DNA of 64,000 bases from Lytechinus pictus (Eukaryota > Echinodermata > Echinoidea > Temnopleuroida > Toxopneustidae). How positions within the stretch are numbered: position 1 is the first letter of the stretch; each line of letters opens with the position of its first letter. The notes under the pieces were generated by a model. The model was given only the letters and a program-made list of their open reading frames with translations, made no database searches and was not told the origin of the DNA. The stretch lies in contig NC_087257.1 in NCBI RefSeq assembly GCF_037042905.1, positions 23,901,501 to 23,965,500 of the forward strand, given 5' to 3'. The position numbers were made by a program, and so were the translations under genes. Below are positions 12,211-24,087 of the stretch, in pieces.

Positions 12211-13230
12211 TTACGCCTCGAAGGTTTCAGTAGCTTTGGATCGGTTATCACTCTTTTCAGAAGTTCCCTCTCCTCCTTCACCAGCAAAGAGAGAGTGGAT
12301 TCCCCGGCTACCAAGGATGATCTTACTCGTAAACAATTCCTTTAGTGCTCTCCTAAACTTGGGCATCCTGGCGGCATAGATGAAAGGATTCACACAGGAG
12401 TTGGCGAAGGCCAATATGACGAAGCATCTGTAGAGAGGACTGAACAGATGGGTTACAGGGACGACCCCGAGGTTGAAAACAAGGAATCCAAATTGATCAG
12501 GTGTCCAACAGATGATGAAGGTGATGACGACGATGACGAGCATTTGAAGGACCTGGCCCTGCGCCTTGCGGAGCACTGTGGCACGACGTTTTCGAAGAAC
12601 ACAGATGGTCCATCCGTGCGCTACCACCATGATAATTACCGGGAAGACATACTCCACAAGGAACAAAGAAACCCCGATAAATATGTTGAACGCATCAGAC
12701 GGTGAGTATAGCATACACTTACCGTCCGATATGTATCGAGCGTAGAGACTTCGGGTGTTGATCCCGAATGCTGCAATCCAGATGAAGATAATAGCGATGG
12801 ATGTGCTCTTTGGAGAAAATACCCGCTGGAACCAGATAGGAAACCTGACAGCCAACAATCTCTCGAGAGATATGGCTGTAAGGATAAAGATGGATGCGCA
12901 AATGGAAATCCACATGAAGGTCGAAGTGTGGATCACCTTACAGTAGAACCTAGCTACGCTGGTGTTCGGGTAGAAGGCCACTTTAGGAATCGGTATAATG
13001 AAGATGGATGTTAAGAAATCAGCGACGGCAAGAGCACCAATCAAGATGTCGGTGGCACATCGTCGACGTCCCGGCCAATAAATGACTAACATCACCAGAA
13101 GGTTGCCCAGGATACCCGTAATAGCTAGAACCAACTGGATGATTGTCCACCATGTCCATGAAACAGGTGTCCATTCCCATTCTGCGGGTTCTGTAGTATC
13201 CCTGGAGATGTTCTGCCACTCACTTTCCAT
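12211..13230 (-). CDS. Class A (rhodopsin-like) G-protein-coupled receptor, paralogue of the 4222-5223 gene
   Basis: A 339-residue seven-helix receptor starting at the ATG at 13230. Diagnostic residues are N43 (GN in TM1), D71 (LAVAD in TM2), C97, E123-R124 in SLERLLAV, W151, C172, P197, CWTP at 241-244 and NPFIY at 281-285. Sequons are at N7 and N89. It shares the intronless layout, the N-terminal QNIS motif, the Trp-rich segment before TM1 and the IWFQR second intracellular loop with the gene 7 kb downstream. TM6 to TM7 is almost identical between the two, while N termini, extracellular loops and tails differ, as expected for tandem duplicates with distinct ligands. The C-terminal tail is Ser/Thr/Glu-rich. 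The ligand is not deducible. A membrane chemosensory or peptide receptor is the most likely role. Confidence 0.93.
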   Translation of the reverse strand: MESEWQNISRDTTEPAEWEWTPVSWTWWTIIQLVLAITGILGNLLVMLVIYWPGRRRCATDILIGALAVADFLTSIFIIPIPKVAFYPNTSVARFYCKVIHTSTFMWISICASIFILTAISLERLLAVRFPIWFQRVFSPKSTSIAIIFIWIAAFGINTRSLYARYISDGKCMLYSPSDAFNIFIGVSLFLVEYVFPVIIMVVAHGWTICVLRKRRATVLRKAQGQVLQMLVIVVITFIICWTPDQFGFLVFNLGVVPVTHLFSPLYRCFVILAFANSCVNPFIYAARMPKFRRALKELFTSKIILGSRGIHSLFAGEGGEGTSEKSDNRSKATETFEA

Positions 13231-15067
13231 TGTTCCCTTCGTCGTTGAAGCTTAACCGTTGTATCGTTGTCCTGTATAGGCGGTAGCTGCGTTGGCTGTT
13301 TGACGAATCTTCAGAATAACCTGCAAATGGATGGGACGAAAGAATTTTATCTTCATTGATGAATTTTAAAACAAAGTATAGCGATGTTTTCCCAATATTT
13401 GAGAACGTTCTCTATGACTATTATGGTACTTCATTGTGTGTTTATAATTGGTTCAGGAAAAACAAATCAGTTGATTTTGAGTATATTAATTTCATTGTTA
13501 TTTTGATTTGGTTGTTGAGCAATGACAATTGCTTCCATGATGGTAAAAACGGTAGACCTACGATAAATTATTTCAGTATAAAATTTTCATAAATTGTCTC
13601 CGTCTATCTATGTTGAATGATGGCTTCCTCACTGTGTAAATTTTGATCAGTCATATCCGTATTTTCCTCAATGAAACTCCCAATATCTCCAGACTTTTCC
13701 CTGAGTGGCGTCTTTCACCATTGGGTAAAATGAAAATAGGCATACCGTGGATCTATTTACAGTTTAAGTAGCTCCATGGTCACATACTGACCCAATCGTC
13801 GGCGCACACGTATGAAAAAAAAAATCAGGGGCGCGCGCACACACTCATTCACCCACACTTTCCGGTTTCGTCAACAGAAATGAACGAACAGGGATTAACC
13901 ATGAGGAGAGTTTTCATCTAAAAAGTATAGCATGTACCATCAACGGTAATAAATGAGAACCCCCTCCCCACACACCCACATCACCTCTCCCACACACACA
14001 CCATCTTCCACACACCTACCCACCCGGATACGCGCCTTGTCACTCACACTCAGCCAATCAAACAACAAGACCATGCAAATGACATGTGAAGCAAATTCTC
14101 CTCACGGAAGCAAACACAACGATCCTGACTTAGGCATGTGTTATGATAAATGTTTAATGATAAAAGTTGTAGTGGCTAATATAAGAATACATCGAAGTGA
14201 AGTTAAAAAGTCATGCAAAACTGTAAAGAAAAAAAATGGATCATGTTTGAAATCTCGATGAAAAAAACGAGGAAAATATATCACCAGTTATGATCAAGAT
14301 GATGATATTGTTTTGATGATGACATGTAATAATGAGCATATCATGCTCACCACAAGGCACGAGCAATTATTCCCCGTTTTTATACATGTATTCAGAAACC
14401 ACATTATTTCCGCATGGCTGTCGATGGTTGAAAATAACATGTCATGTAACGTCACGTTTCTCATATCATCTTCCGACATAGTAGTCAACAATTTGTGTTA
14501 TGAAGTGCTGCATTCTTGTCCCTATCAGATATTGATGGTATGAATTCTGAATAAGTTTAACATGAGGGCTGGAAAATGGGAACATAGTAGCCCTTATTCT
14601 GAAGTTGGGTTTAATTTAAACTATGGTTTAAATTTGCGGTTAAACAATGGATAGCCAATTGTGACACAAATCACTCGTGGCACATGGTCAATTTATCAGT
14701 TCAATTAACACTAAAATAATTCAGAACTATCTGAAAATCTTAATTTCTTCATCAGTAAGAACGACAAAAGAGAACAGTTAACATTGGGAGTATACAATGT
14801 AAATTTTGACAAATCTGGCTTCTTATAATTTTAGCACAGATTTAGACCATGACCTTCCGAGTATGTGGCAATGGGTTCTTTATTATGTTTGTAACTACCT
14901 CCCCTTTTTCATAGCTAGCTCCGCTAAGGGTTGATACATATATCATGAGCGGTTCACATACGTGGTATGTCACATTACCATTATATTGACCATTGTGATG
15001 ATAATGACTTAAAGAAATCTTATTGCATCTCATACAAGCTTATGTTCTGCGTAAAGATATCAACGAC
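13231..15067. other. Upstream flank of the second receptor gene
   Basis: The promoter of the minus-strand receptor should lie here, but I see no confident TATA box or initiator. A CA/CCCA-rich low-complexity tract covers about 13830-14045. The short open frames look random. Confidence 0.5.
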
Positions 15068-15226
15068 TTAGGGCCTTTTCACACGTAAATCTTGAATCAT
15101 CATTGTAATTTGTAATGATGACTGCAGGCGTTCGTGATTCTCATCTAAAAATTCGTCATTAGCGTTCTTTTTCACTGGAATCATCATTCAAATTACGATT
15201 TTTTTTTACCGTGTGAAAGGGCGTTA
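15068..15226. repeat. Palindromic MITE, 'CCCTTTCACA' family, copy 2
   Basis: Left end AGGGCCTTTTCACACG and right end CGTGTGAAAGGGCG are inverted. The interior carries AATCATCAT on one side and ATGATGATT-type sequence on the other. TTA occurs next to both ends. The copy is short (about 160 bp) and non-coding. Confidence 0.7.
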
Positions 15227-15351
15227 TGTCCCTTTCAAAGCCAATTTCGATAAAAAAGTCAGCTAATTAAAATCCCAATACTCTCCCTTTTGCTCCCAAG
15301 TTTAAAGTGTAAAATGTCCCCCCTTTGACCCCCTTATCATGTATTGTACAA

Positions 15352-15567
15352 AGGGCCTTTTCACACGTGAATATTGAATCATAATTGTAATAATGGTTGC
15401 GATTGTAATCGTATTGTGATTTGCGTTCGTGATTCTCAATTCAATTCAATTTCATTCTAATCATGTTCTAGTTTAGATTCACACGTGCTAAATATTCGTC
15501 ATCAGCCTTATTTTTCACTGGAATCATCATTCAAATTAAGATTTTGTTTACCGTGTGAAAGGGCGGA
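15352..15567. repeat. Palindromic MITE, 'CCCTTTCACA' family, copy 3
   Basis: A second copy lies only 125 bp from copy 2 in the same orientation, with the same ends (GGGCCTTTTCACACGTG and CCGTGTGAAAGGGCGG). It contains a longer central part with AATTCAATTCAATTTC-type sequence that copy 2 lacks. Confidence 0.7.
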
Positions 15568-17482
15568 AGGCCTTGTGTACGCCTTCGACTGGTCCGGATT
15601 ACTAATTAAATATTCAAATGTAAACATTATTTTGAATATACAGAGGTTGTTCTTGACAACCGAACATAATTCTCGATCAATATGGTAACAAGTTAACATT
15701 CGGAAGAAGCGATTGAATACATTATAAAGTAAACAATCAATTGTAGAAGTACAGTCCATATTGCAAATCAATTTTTAGATAAATTTGTTACCTTTACAGA
15801 GGTCTTATTTCAAAGGAAATTCCGGACTTCAATGTTGGTATTTAGAATTGTTCAGATGGATACCCCCCCCCCCCAAAAAAAAAAAAAACCTGTCCAGGAA
15901 GAAAAGAAATATAAATCGAATTGTGCAGACGTTTTCAGTTTCCAGATATCTGTAACTAAAATCCATCATGATTTGATTTCTATACTGAGGAAATATGATT
16001 ATAATCACTTTAGATTCTTGTTTTATAAGGTATTAGACTTGGGATGGTGCTTTCGGGTAACTTAGTTTTTTCTCACTTTTTTAAAGCATTTGATAAAGGT
16101 TTTCTTCTGTTATTTTTCAGGGCTTTATTTTTACAACATATCGCAGACACAGACACCAATCTTTTACAGTAAAATCAATGTTAACCAAAGTCTTCGAATT
16201 GGAAGCACGTATACGTTTTAGATTTAACCATGTTTAAAGATTTCAATTGAATGATCTACAATGAAATTAGTTCCATTGATTGTAGACGATGTAGGCCTAC
16301 TACTAACGGAGAATGGAATACAGCAATATCTATTTAGGTCACCAAGGAGAAACTATCGTGATTGGAAAGTGAAGAGAAATCTACAAGGTTTAATTTCCTG
16401 GTAATTTATAAACTCTGAGAAATAATGTAATAAAACACAGCAAAATTGAAAAGAAAAGTTAAAGAACACTTACCAAGAAGTTGAAGAAGAGCTTGCTCCC
16501 CCTTCTCACTGATGCAAAGCTTTCTGGGTCTAACCTTCCAACTGTCATTAATATTCTATGGAAAAGGAACGGAAGTTTTATTATATTTCTTCGAATGAAC
16601 TCGATAATCGATGTTCGTGACAACTTGCTACCTGCTTTCGAATTGTCAACGAAATGCAATGAAATATATTTTGTGATAATGAAAACATTGATCGGGGTGG
16701 GACGAAGAGATGAAAATGATTCCTACATTCATTCTTACACTCTGGGGATCAGGTATAAAATATTATTTACTGCAAATTATTTACTTATTTACTACAAAGC
16801 CGATATAAAGGGTCCCCGGATTTTAATGATAATATGGTCAAAGATGTTACAAAAGAAAACAGAAACAGAAATATATGATCGAGAAAGTGAGGAAATAATA
16901 AGAGCACTATACAATATTGGTAGGGTTCTGCGTACCATCAGGAATCCCATTGGTTGTACACTGGAAAGTCTTCTGCTTCTTTGAAGAACTTTAAGGTTCC
17001 AAGTAAGGGACAAAGAAAGGTTCTGATCCACACCCCTAAGAGGGTACCACGTTGGGCAACAACATAAACCCCATTTAATGCAACTTGCAATCATTTGACT
17101 CATGCTTAAGTGGTATTTAAGAAGCAATTGTTTCATATCAGGATATCTATAAATCTCAACAATGATTTCATAATACATGTACAGATATAAACTTACTCAT
17201 CACTTCTTCCATGTTTGAGTAAAAATACCGACAGCACATGATCCTTCTCTTCCTCCTCAGTAACCTCATTATATTCTGATGGCTATAAGGGTTCTACGTA
17301 GAACATCTATCACCGCTTTAATTAGATACCAGTAATTTTCCGAGGTGGTAATGTAACCTGATAAAGATCACTTTTCATATTCTCTAGGTGGCAAGACGGG
17401 TAATAACACGATCATTACATTGAAAACGTTAAAGTTTATCGTAGTTGGTCAATAAGCCAGTTGCTAGGTCCATTTCGCGCAT
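15568..17482. other. Unassigned sequence left of the giant palindrome
   Basis: A 167-codon plus-strand frame (16481-16984) and a 128-codon minus-strand frame (16792-17178) overlap here. Neither has a recognisable domain and both are rich in codons typical of AT-rich non-coding DNA, so I do not call a gene. A small palindrome TTCTACGTAGAA occurs near 17290, and related GGTTCTG motifs recur nearby, suggesting an old repeat. Confidence 0.4.
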
Positions 17483-17488
17483 GATCAG
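17483..17488. repeat. 6-bp target duplication, left (GATCAG)
   Basis: GATCAG lies immediately outside the left terminus TATGGGGCGCC. The identical hexamer follows the right terminus at 41977-41982. Confidence 0.75.
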
Positions 17489-17509
17489 TATGGGGCGCCA
17501 AGTGTCCGC

Positions 17510-18160
17510 CAGTGTTTTCCGTCCAAATCACGGCATTCCGTACACAAAATGTGTTTTATTCAGACGAAAATCATTTCGTCATGACGCTTTTTAATTTCGT
17601 ACACAAAATTTATCTTTTGTCACACAAAATCAATTTCGTCTCGACGAAATGCACGAAATCAATTTCGTCTAGACGAAATGTAATTGCGTCCACAAAGTTT
17701 ATTTGGCGTGCCATACGAAATGAATTTTTATCAAACGAAATGGCGCACCAAATGTCCGATGGTAAATTCCGTCCAATTCACGCCATTCCGTACACAAAAT
17801 GTGTTTTTTTTCATATAAAAATCATTTCGTCATGACGCAGTTTTATTTCGTATACGAAATTATTTTTTGTCACACAAAATCAATTTTCGTCGAGACTAAA
17901 TGTAATTGCGTCCACAAAATTTATTTCGTTGCGATGCGAAAATCTATTCCGTCGACGAAATCATTTTGTGTCAAAACCACAAAAAAATTCCGTCAACGAA
18001 ATGATTTTGTGTCAAAACACAAAAAAATTTCGTCGACGAAATGATTTTGTGTCAAAAGACAAAAAAATTTCGTCGACGAAATGATTTTGTGTCAAAAGAC
18101 AAACAAATTTCGTCGACGAAATGATTTTGTGTTTTGAGTCTTTTTGACATAAAATCATTT
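17510..18160. repeat. Outer repeat array of the left arm
   Basis: Units built around ATTTCGTCNNGACGAAAT and ATTTTGTGT. They are irregular at first (17510-17950), then an exact 40-bp tandem period from about 17960 to 18130 (ATGATTTTGT recurs at 18001, 18041, 18081 and 18121). Each unit contains the palindrome TTTCGTCGACGAAA. The array is the likely binding region for a transposase, by analogy with TU outer domains. Open frames across it are an artefact of the period. Confidence 0.85.
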
Positions 18161-18754
18161 TGTCTCCTCTGTCTCGAAGGGGACATAAGAAGGTCGCTGA
18201 TTGGCTGCACCTTGCTCAAGCTGTTTTCGCTCAGCTCCGGGACGATCACACTTTTTCACAGCTCAGATTGGCATGTTGGTGAACTTATTAGCTTAGATTT
18301 CACGTTAGTCATGCCTACATGAGCTGCATACAACTGCTCTAATCGGTAGGATGTGGACGGACATTGCATTCGTAAGTTCAGCTATGTTTTCGACTTCAAA
18401 ATTACGTTGAAAAAAAATGGGAATTCGTTAGTCGTTACCAAACTTGCAGTTGCATTTGCAAAAAGCTGTGTAACAATACTAGTCCCGTGTATTTAAGTTT
18501 ATGCACTGTAGTCAGCAGACCATGGGGGGGGGGGGGGTGGTCTTTTCTGCACACCTAAAAAGAAAAATGGTTATGAAATATACAGGTTGAAGATATTTAG
18601 GCCTTGATCTTAATAAATAATGTAAAATTCATTACGAGCAAAATGCTGAAAATTTCATTGAAATTGGATGACAACAAAAGTTATTGATGCCTGGCCGTAC
18701 ATGCCGTATGAAACTCTAACGTTAGGCTACTCCACTCAGTGACTCACGCGTTTT

Positions 18755-18786
18755 GCGAGGTTAGTATTAGTATATACTAACCTCGC
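18755..18786. repeat. 13-bp stem hairpin GCGAGGTTAGTAT
   Basis: GCGAGGTTAGTAT (18755-18767) and its exact inverse (18774-18786) are separated by six bases. The same CGAGGTTAGT word forms a second inverted pair at about 19099-19160. Both are mirrored in the right arm at about 40310-40365 and 40688-40720. Confidence 0.75.
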
Positions 18787-19496
18787 ACCATTAACCACGT
18801 TTGGCAATGGATTTCTAACTAGTGGGTCACGCGTGCTGTGATCCCACTTCTGGTGTCCACAACACACAACTTCTATTGCTTGATTTTTCTGTGCGCGGCG
18901 GCATGTAATGAACCCTTGAGTGACTAGGCCTAAAAAACTCAGGCAATGGTTCGTATAGCCAGCCATTAAACACTCCACTATAGCCTATAGGTGAAGCGGA
19001 GGTTAGCAGTAGTGAAGTGTAGTGGAGCTTACACGAACCATCGCCTGCTGTACTAGTATAGTTGTGGTAGCCTTGGCCCTGGCCCCACTCATTACTAGTT
19101 CGAGGTTAGTTGCTACATATAGTTGCTACAGTACATGTATAGATCTATAGTACTAACCTCGTACACCGAACTGCATTTGGCCCTGGATTTCTGTGAAGCT
19201 GGCAAACATCGCTTCATTACAATACAGAATTAATATTTGCCAAACTCCTCGCTACTCACCGGGGCGCTTTGCGGTGAGTAGCCATAATACAAAAAGTCAA
19301 TAGGGCCTAGTATATTTTTAATTAAATCAAAATCATATTTAAAAAAAAGCAAATTTGATTACTTCGGAGTTTGGACTAGAAAGTGACTTCGCGTGTCTCT
19401 TCTTTTTACGCAAATAAAAGGAAGCCTGATGGTGGCGCTAATAAATTTCACAGCCTTGATTCAGGCTCGCTTCAAATGCAGCTCCTCGGTAATTAT

Positions 19497-20194
19497 GCCC
19501 CCGCAGACAAAGTCCGGAGGGGGCATTAAGCGTTGCCCCTGTCCGTTGATTCGCCCGCCCCCCCCCACTTGGTTTCCGCGCAATAAATCGAAATATATTT
19601 CGATTAATATATATTGATTTAAAAAAAATTTGGTGTGTAGGTACATGACACCATAGTACAGGCTAACTTTGAATTCGGAGTCTGCAGGTCCAAGGTCACA
19701 GCTCATGAAATATCCGAGTTGGTTTCCGCATGATGACTTATGAAATATTCAACAGATTTATAAAAATTAGGGTGTGTAGGTAGATGACACCATATACAGG
19801 CTAAGTTCGGAGTCGGCAGGTGAAAGGTCACGGCTCATTAAATATGCAATTTAGTTTCCGCATGATTACTTATGAAATATTCTACATATTTAAACGAATT
19901 TGAGTGTGTAGGTAGACGACACCAAAATACAGGTCAAGTTCGAATTCGTAGTCGGCAGGTCAAAGGTCACGGCTCATTAAATATGCAATTTAGTTTCCGC
20001 ATGATTACTTATAAAATATTCTACATATTTAAACAAATTTGAGTGTGTAGGTAGATGATTCCAATACAGGCTAAGTTCGAATTCGGAGTATGCAGGTCAA
20101 AGATCACAGCTCCTTAAAGATATCTTATGAAATATTCAACAGATTTTTAAAAAATTTGGGTGTGTAGGTAGATGATGATGATGATGATGCACAG
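19497..20194. repeat. Minisatellite block with GCCCCCGCAGAC head, left arm
   Basis: It begins with TGCCCCCGCAGAC, then carries at least four copies of a roughly 125-bp unit containing GTGTGTAGGTAGATGACACC, TTCGAATTCGGAGT and CAGGTCAAAGGTCACAGCTC. The nested hAT-like element interrupts it at 20202; the last unit continues at 22039-22290. A shorter second copy of the head lies at about 23098-23300. Confidence 0.8.
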
Positions 20195-20202
20195 CATTTT
20201 TA

Positions 20203-22030
20203 CAGCGGCGTAACAGGGTTCGGTGGCCAGGGGGGGGGGGGGGGGCAAGAGCCAAAAATTTCCCGGTCATATCATGGTATGAATAGGCGTAATGGTGTAA
20301 TAAGGCAACTATTTTGAGAAGGCCATAATTTATCTTTAAAAAAAAGTTGCGAGCGAGCGAAGCGAGCGAGCATTTTTTTTAAAACCTTTTTAATACAAAA
20401 ATCCAATTTTGTGATAGATTTTGACATGATATCCAGATAATAAATTTATTTAATTCTTCTCTCTTTAGATTCCTTTTTTGTCACGGTGGTCTGTACGCCA
20501 CTGTGAAGAGGATTCTTTGCGGCAGTAGCGTGAAGAGTAAAAAACAAAACAAAAAAACAACGAGGAGCGCAGTATAGAACATGTGCCAAAAGGCTGCTTT
20601 ATATATATAAGTCCTGAGCGAGCGAAGCGAGCAAGAAAAAAAATCAACTTTTCATGAGAATCTAACTTTGAGCTATTTTTTAACATATTCAGTAATTAAA
20701 ATCATATCCTATCATACTTTTCCAACAAAAAAGGAGGTAATTCCTCCTTTTTTTGTTCTTGGCTGTAGAACTTTTTGAGGCGCGATAGCTCAGTCGGTAG
20801 AGCGGGGGATTCGTATTCTGGTGACCCGGGTTCGATTCACACTTGGTGCGCTAGTGCCCTTTGGTAAGGCATTAATCCTCATTACCAGGTCCTTCGGAGA
20901 GGACCTTAAGCCGTCGGTCCTCTGGTTGCTTGCTTACAAGCATTCATGCTTTCTTAGCAATCAGGTAAAAAATCCCCACCAATCAATCAAGTGAAACATT
21001 CTGTCAAACCCTTCCATACGCAGTGCTGTGCGTTTTGGGTCCAGGGCAGAGCCCCAGGAACTTCTTGATATCAAAGCCATTTAAACCTTGCAGATTTCCC
21101 CAATTTTAATCAAATCGTGGGCATAATATAGCTTTTACACAACACATTTATTCAACCCAGTTGCATAATGAACCAAATATTTTGAGGGGGCAAAACATAG
21201 AAATGTGGGAATAATTTGTAAAAAGTCGCCAGTGTGCAAAGCGAGCTGGAAAAAATTGCCTATTGAAATTAAAATCTAATTATGTGATAGATTTTTCCAT
21301 TATATTCAGCAAATAACACATTTCATTGTTTCCATTCATTTCATTATACGTCATGTACGTTGTCTCCTATAAAATTTCTTTTATATCCTCTTGGGTGTGG
21401 AACCACGACCCCCCCCCCGCCTGTATGGCAGTGATTGAACGTGATTGAACGGGGGCGTTATAGAGCCATTTGAAGATTATAAATGAAGAGCCCCTACTTT
21501 GTGGGGTCTGGGGCAAAGCCCCGGTAGCTTATTTGCATAAAATTTAGAAAACTTATAGCACAATGTTGTATGCAGTCCATCTTTCTTCCCGCTCTTTAAT
21601 TTCAATCATCAGCAGCCCGGTCGTGTTATTTTTTTTCTTGTTCCTTTTCTTTGTTTTCTAATTTAGCTCTTGACTAATTACATTCTACCTTCGTTTCCCG
21701 CTATTGTTTGCCATTTTGTCATCTTTAAATTTATTTCCCACCGTGCTATTGCATTACATAGGCCCTTTTCTCAATGATTTGTTCTTTTTCAAATGTTAAT
21801 TCTATCGTACATTTTCCCGCTTTCCTCCCTTTTCTACTAAAAACAGTTTTTTCTTCGTTGTCTTTTTCCTTTTCTCTTTCCATTTCCCTTTCCTCCTTTC
21901 CTTTTCCCCTTTCCTTCCCCTTTCCCTTTCTTTCTCTCTCCTTTTTTTCTTTTTCCCTTTTTTTTTAAATTTTCCCGGTGAAATCCGCCAGGGGGGCGGC
22001 AACTTGCCCCCCCCGCCTGTTACGCCACTG
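20203..22030. mobile_element. Nested hAT-like element, left-arm copy, 1828 bp
   Basis: The ends are CAGCGGCGTAACAGGG and CCTGTTACGCCACTG, inverted. CATTTTTA flanks both sides exactly (20195-20202 and 22031-22038), an 8-bp target duplication. It contains G tracts, GAGCGAAGCGAGC repeats, a CT-rich tract (21830-21970) and no transposase frame, so it is non-autonomous. The copy in the right arm has the same duplication, showing that it was present before the arms became separate copies. It carries a SINE that the other copy lacks. Confidence 0.85.
20779..20990 (+). mobile_element. tRNA-derived SINE (GCGCGATAGCTCAGTCGG type)
   Basis: The head resembles a tRNA, with box A-like TAGCTCAGTCGGTAGAGC and box B-like GGGTTCGATTC. 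A non-tRNA body with CCAGGTCCTTCGGAGAGGACC follows. It is absent from the corresponding point of the right arm (about 38690), where GGGGCCATGGCCC stands instead. Insertion therefore removed or replaced a few bases. Confidence 0.8.
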
Positions 22031-22290
22031 CATTTTTATAGCACCATATATCTGTCAAAGACATTCAAAGGCATATTGGAGGAGCCAGCCAATCTGGGTC
22101 GCCTACAAGGGCGCGCACACAGAACTGTGACCCGCAGGTCTCTCCTCCCGATAACTGGTTGGGGGAATGCAGGTGGACCACTACACAGGGTCATTCAATA
22201 TGCGAGTTGGTATCCTCATAATAACTTATAGAATTTCAACAGATTTTTTAAAAATTGGGTGTTTAGATAGATGACACCATAATACATGCA

Positions 22291-23097
22291 AATGAGCCTC
22301 GAAATTCGAAAATTATAATATTATATAATAATTCATAGAAAATGAATTATATTGCACACAAGTGGGATAAATCATTCAATAGTAATTGTAATGCACAGAA
22401 TTATAACAAGTGTTGGTAAAACATCACAAAACCATTCATTTTAAAGTAGTAAAATAATTGAATTGACAAAGATTCTACCACTTCAGGCCATCCATAATTG
22501 GACTCGTACTCGACGCTTTCAGACCCTTATCAATATTTTGATAAATTCTCTCTCTAATATATGCATAGAATTTATAAAATCGTGTGTTTCGGTATCTAAA
22601 GAGTTTATTCATGATGATAATATTTTGATGGTGTTTGGAATCCTAAAAACCTGTATAATTATCATCATTTTAGGAAGAAAGCCTGTATGGTTTACTTAAA
22701 CTATTCAAATTTTATATCTGGGGATACCCATCTCAATGTCCACATACATGTGATTTTTTTTGTCATGAAATGAATTACTGATTTCATTTCCTCAGCAATT
22801 TAATGCCCATGTCTGCATGTTTGAGTATGTTTTATGCATATTTCGCCTCTGCTATTATTTTGATAGGATGTATTTCCAAATTCATCACAATAATTGTAAG
22901 TTTTATCATAATTTTACTTTTTGAAAATTATGCTATTTTTGTTCCACCAATAGTATCAATATGACGATATCAATGGATTCTAGTTACTCCTTTTGGGTAA
23001 GATTGGAACTAACTCTGTGTTTAATAGATAAAGATATATGACTAACTTGTCCAGGTAATGAGAAATGGGCCCCTGCTGAGTAGGCCTAGAGTTTTTA
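22291..23097. other. Left-arm segment with a truncated GGGCCC-ended element
   Basis: The sequence mirrors right-arm 34400-35580. GAGAAATGGGCCCC (about 23064-23077) is the only terminus of the element left in this arm; the other end, retained in the right arm at 35782, is missing. Confidence 0.65.
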
Positions 23098-23397
23098 TGC
23101 CCCCGCAGACGAAGCCCGGAAGGGGCATTAAGCGTTGCCCCTGTCCGTCCCCCCACTTGGTTTCTGCGCAATAACTCGAAAAATATTTAATGGATTTTAA
23201 AAAATTTTGGCGTGTAGGTAGATGACCACAAAATACAGGCTAAGTTTGAATTCGGTGTACGCAGGTCAAAGGTCACATCTCATTATATATGCAAGTCGGT
23301 TCAAAGGTCTAAATTTGTTAATTAATTATATATATGCATATTGGTTTCTGCATGATATTAAGTTCAATCATATTGAATGGATTTCTGATCGCGTTAA

Positions 23398-23997
23398 AGG
23401 GGAATCCAGCCTTGGCCATTAAATGTTGTGTTGGGAAGGAGACAAATAAATTAAACAGAATGGTGAAAGTTTGAAAGAAATCGGACAAGCAATAAGAAAG
23501 TTATAGCTGCTTTAAGATTGAGATCACTAATACTATGTAGATTTCAAATTGGCAACTGGATAAGTAAATTATGACAAGGGGCAAGGACAACTTTCCCATA
23601 GGCCATGTACTTTATTATCAGGTATTAGTGGTTTTCTCCTAAGTACCCATTCCCCTGGGGCAGTAATCTAAATATAACCCAGGTAGTATATTGTTTTATG
23701 TCCTCATGAAAGAAAAATATTAATTTGAAATAAAACTTTTGGGAAAAAAAAATCACATTTTCGCCATAATATGAATTGGAGTACATGGAAGAGTAGTCCT
23801 TGCCTTACATCACCATGACATCCCATATGCAGCCAATTTGAAGTCTCCATGGGTACAGTGATTACCAATATTTACAACTTTTAAAAATTCATAACTTTCT
23901 TGTTGTTTGTCCAATATTGTTCAAACTTTCACCTATCAACTTGTCTGATTTTTCTTTTCCTTATAAAAACAATTTTTTATTTGGGTTGGATTCCCCT
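23398..23997. mobile_element. TTAA-flanked palindromic MITE, 600 bp, 'GGGGAATCC' family
   Basis: Ends AGGGGAATCC and GGATTCCCCT are perfect inverses, flanked by TTAA at 23394-23397 and 23998-24001. The right arm retains the empty site with a single TTAA (34065-34068), so the element inserted after the arms separated. The TTAA target is typical of piggyBac-type elements. The internal motif AATAAGAAAGTTAT (about 23492-23505) has an inverted partner near 23890. Non-coding. Confidence 0.9.
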
Positions 23998-24087
23998 TTA
24001 AGCGGGGGCATCTGTGTCCTTTGGACACGTCAAATTGTCTTAATTATGTGTAATTGATTTTATGACATGTGTTTACATTTGCTGCAG

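Noticed and set aside
16481-17178. 167- and 128-codon overlapping frames on opposite strands
   Set aside because: No domain, no splice context, and overlapping frames with AT-driven composition. Coding status cannot be supported.
17512-18044. Open frames of 107 and 81 codons matching frames near 41421-41953
   Set aside because: The apparent conservation is the inverted duplication of a non-coding repeat array, not selection on protein.
17960-18130. CRISPR-like array of regular repeats
   Set aside because: The 40-bp units are continuous tandem copies without unique spacers, lie in animal DNA and are mirrored in the opposite arm as part of the foldback end.
20779-20852. A functional tRNA gene
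   Set aside because: The tRNA-like boxes are followed by a SINE body, and the acceptor stem does not pair convincingly. Absence from the other arm marks it as an inserted SINE.
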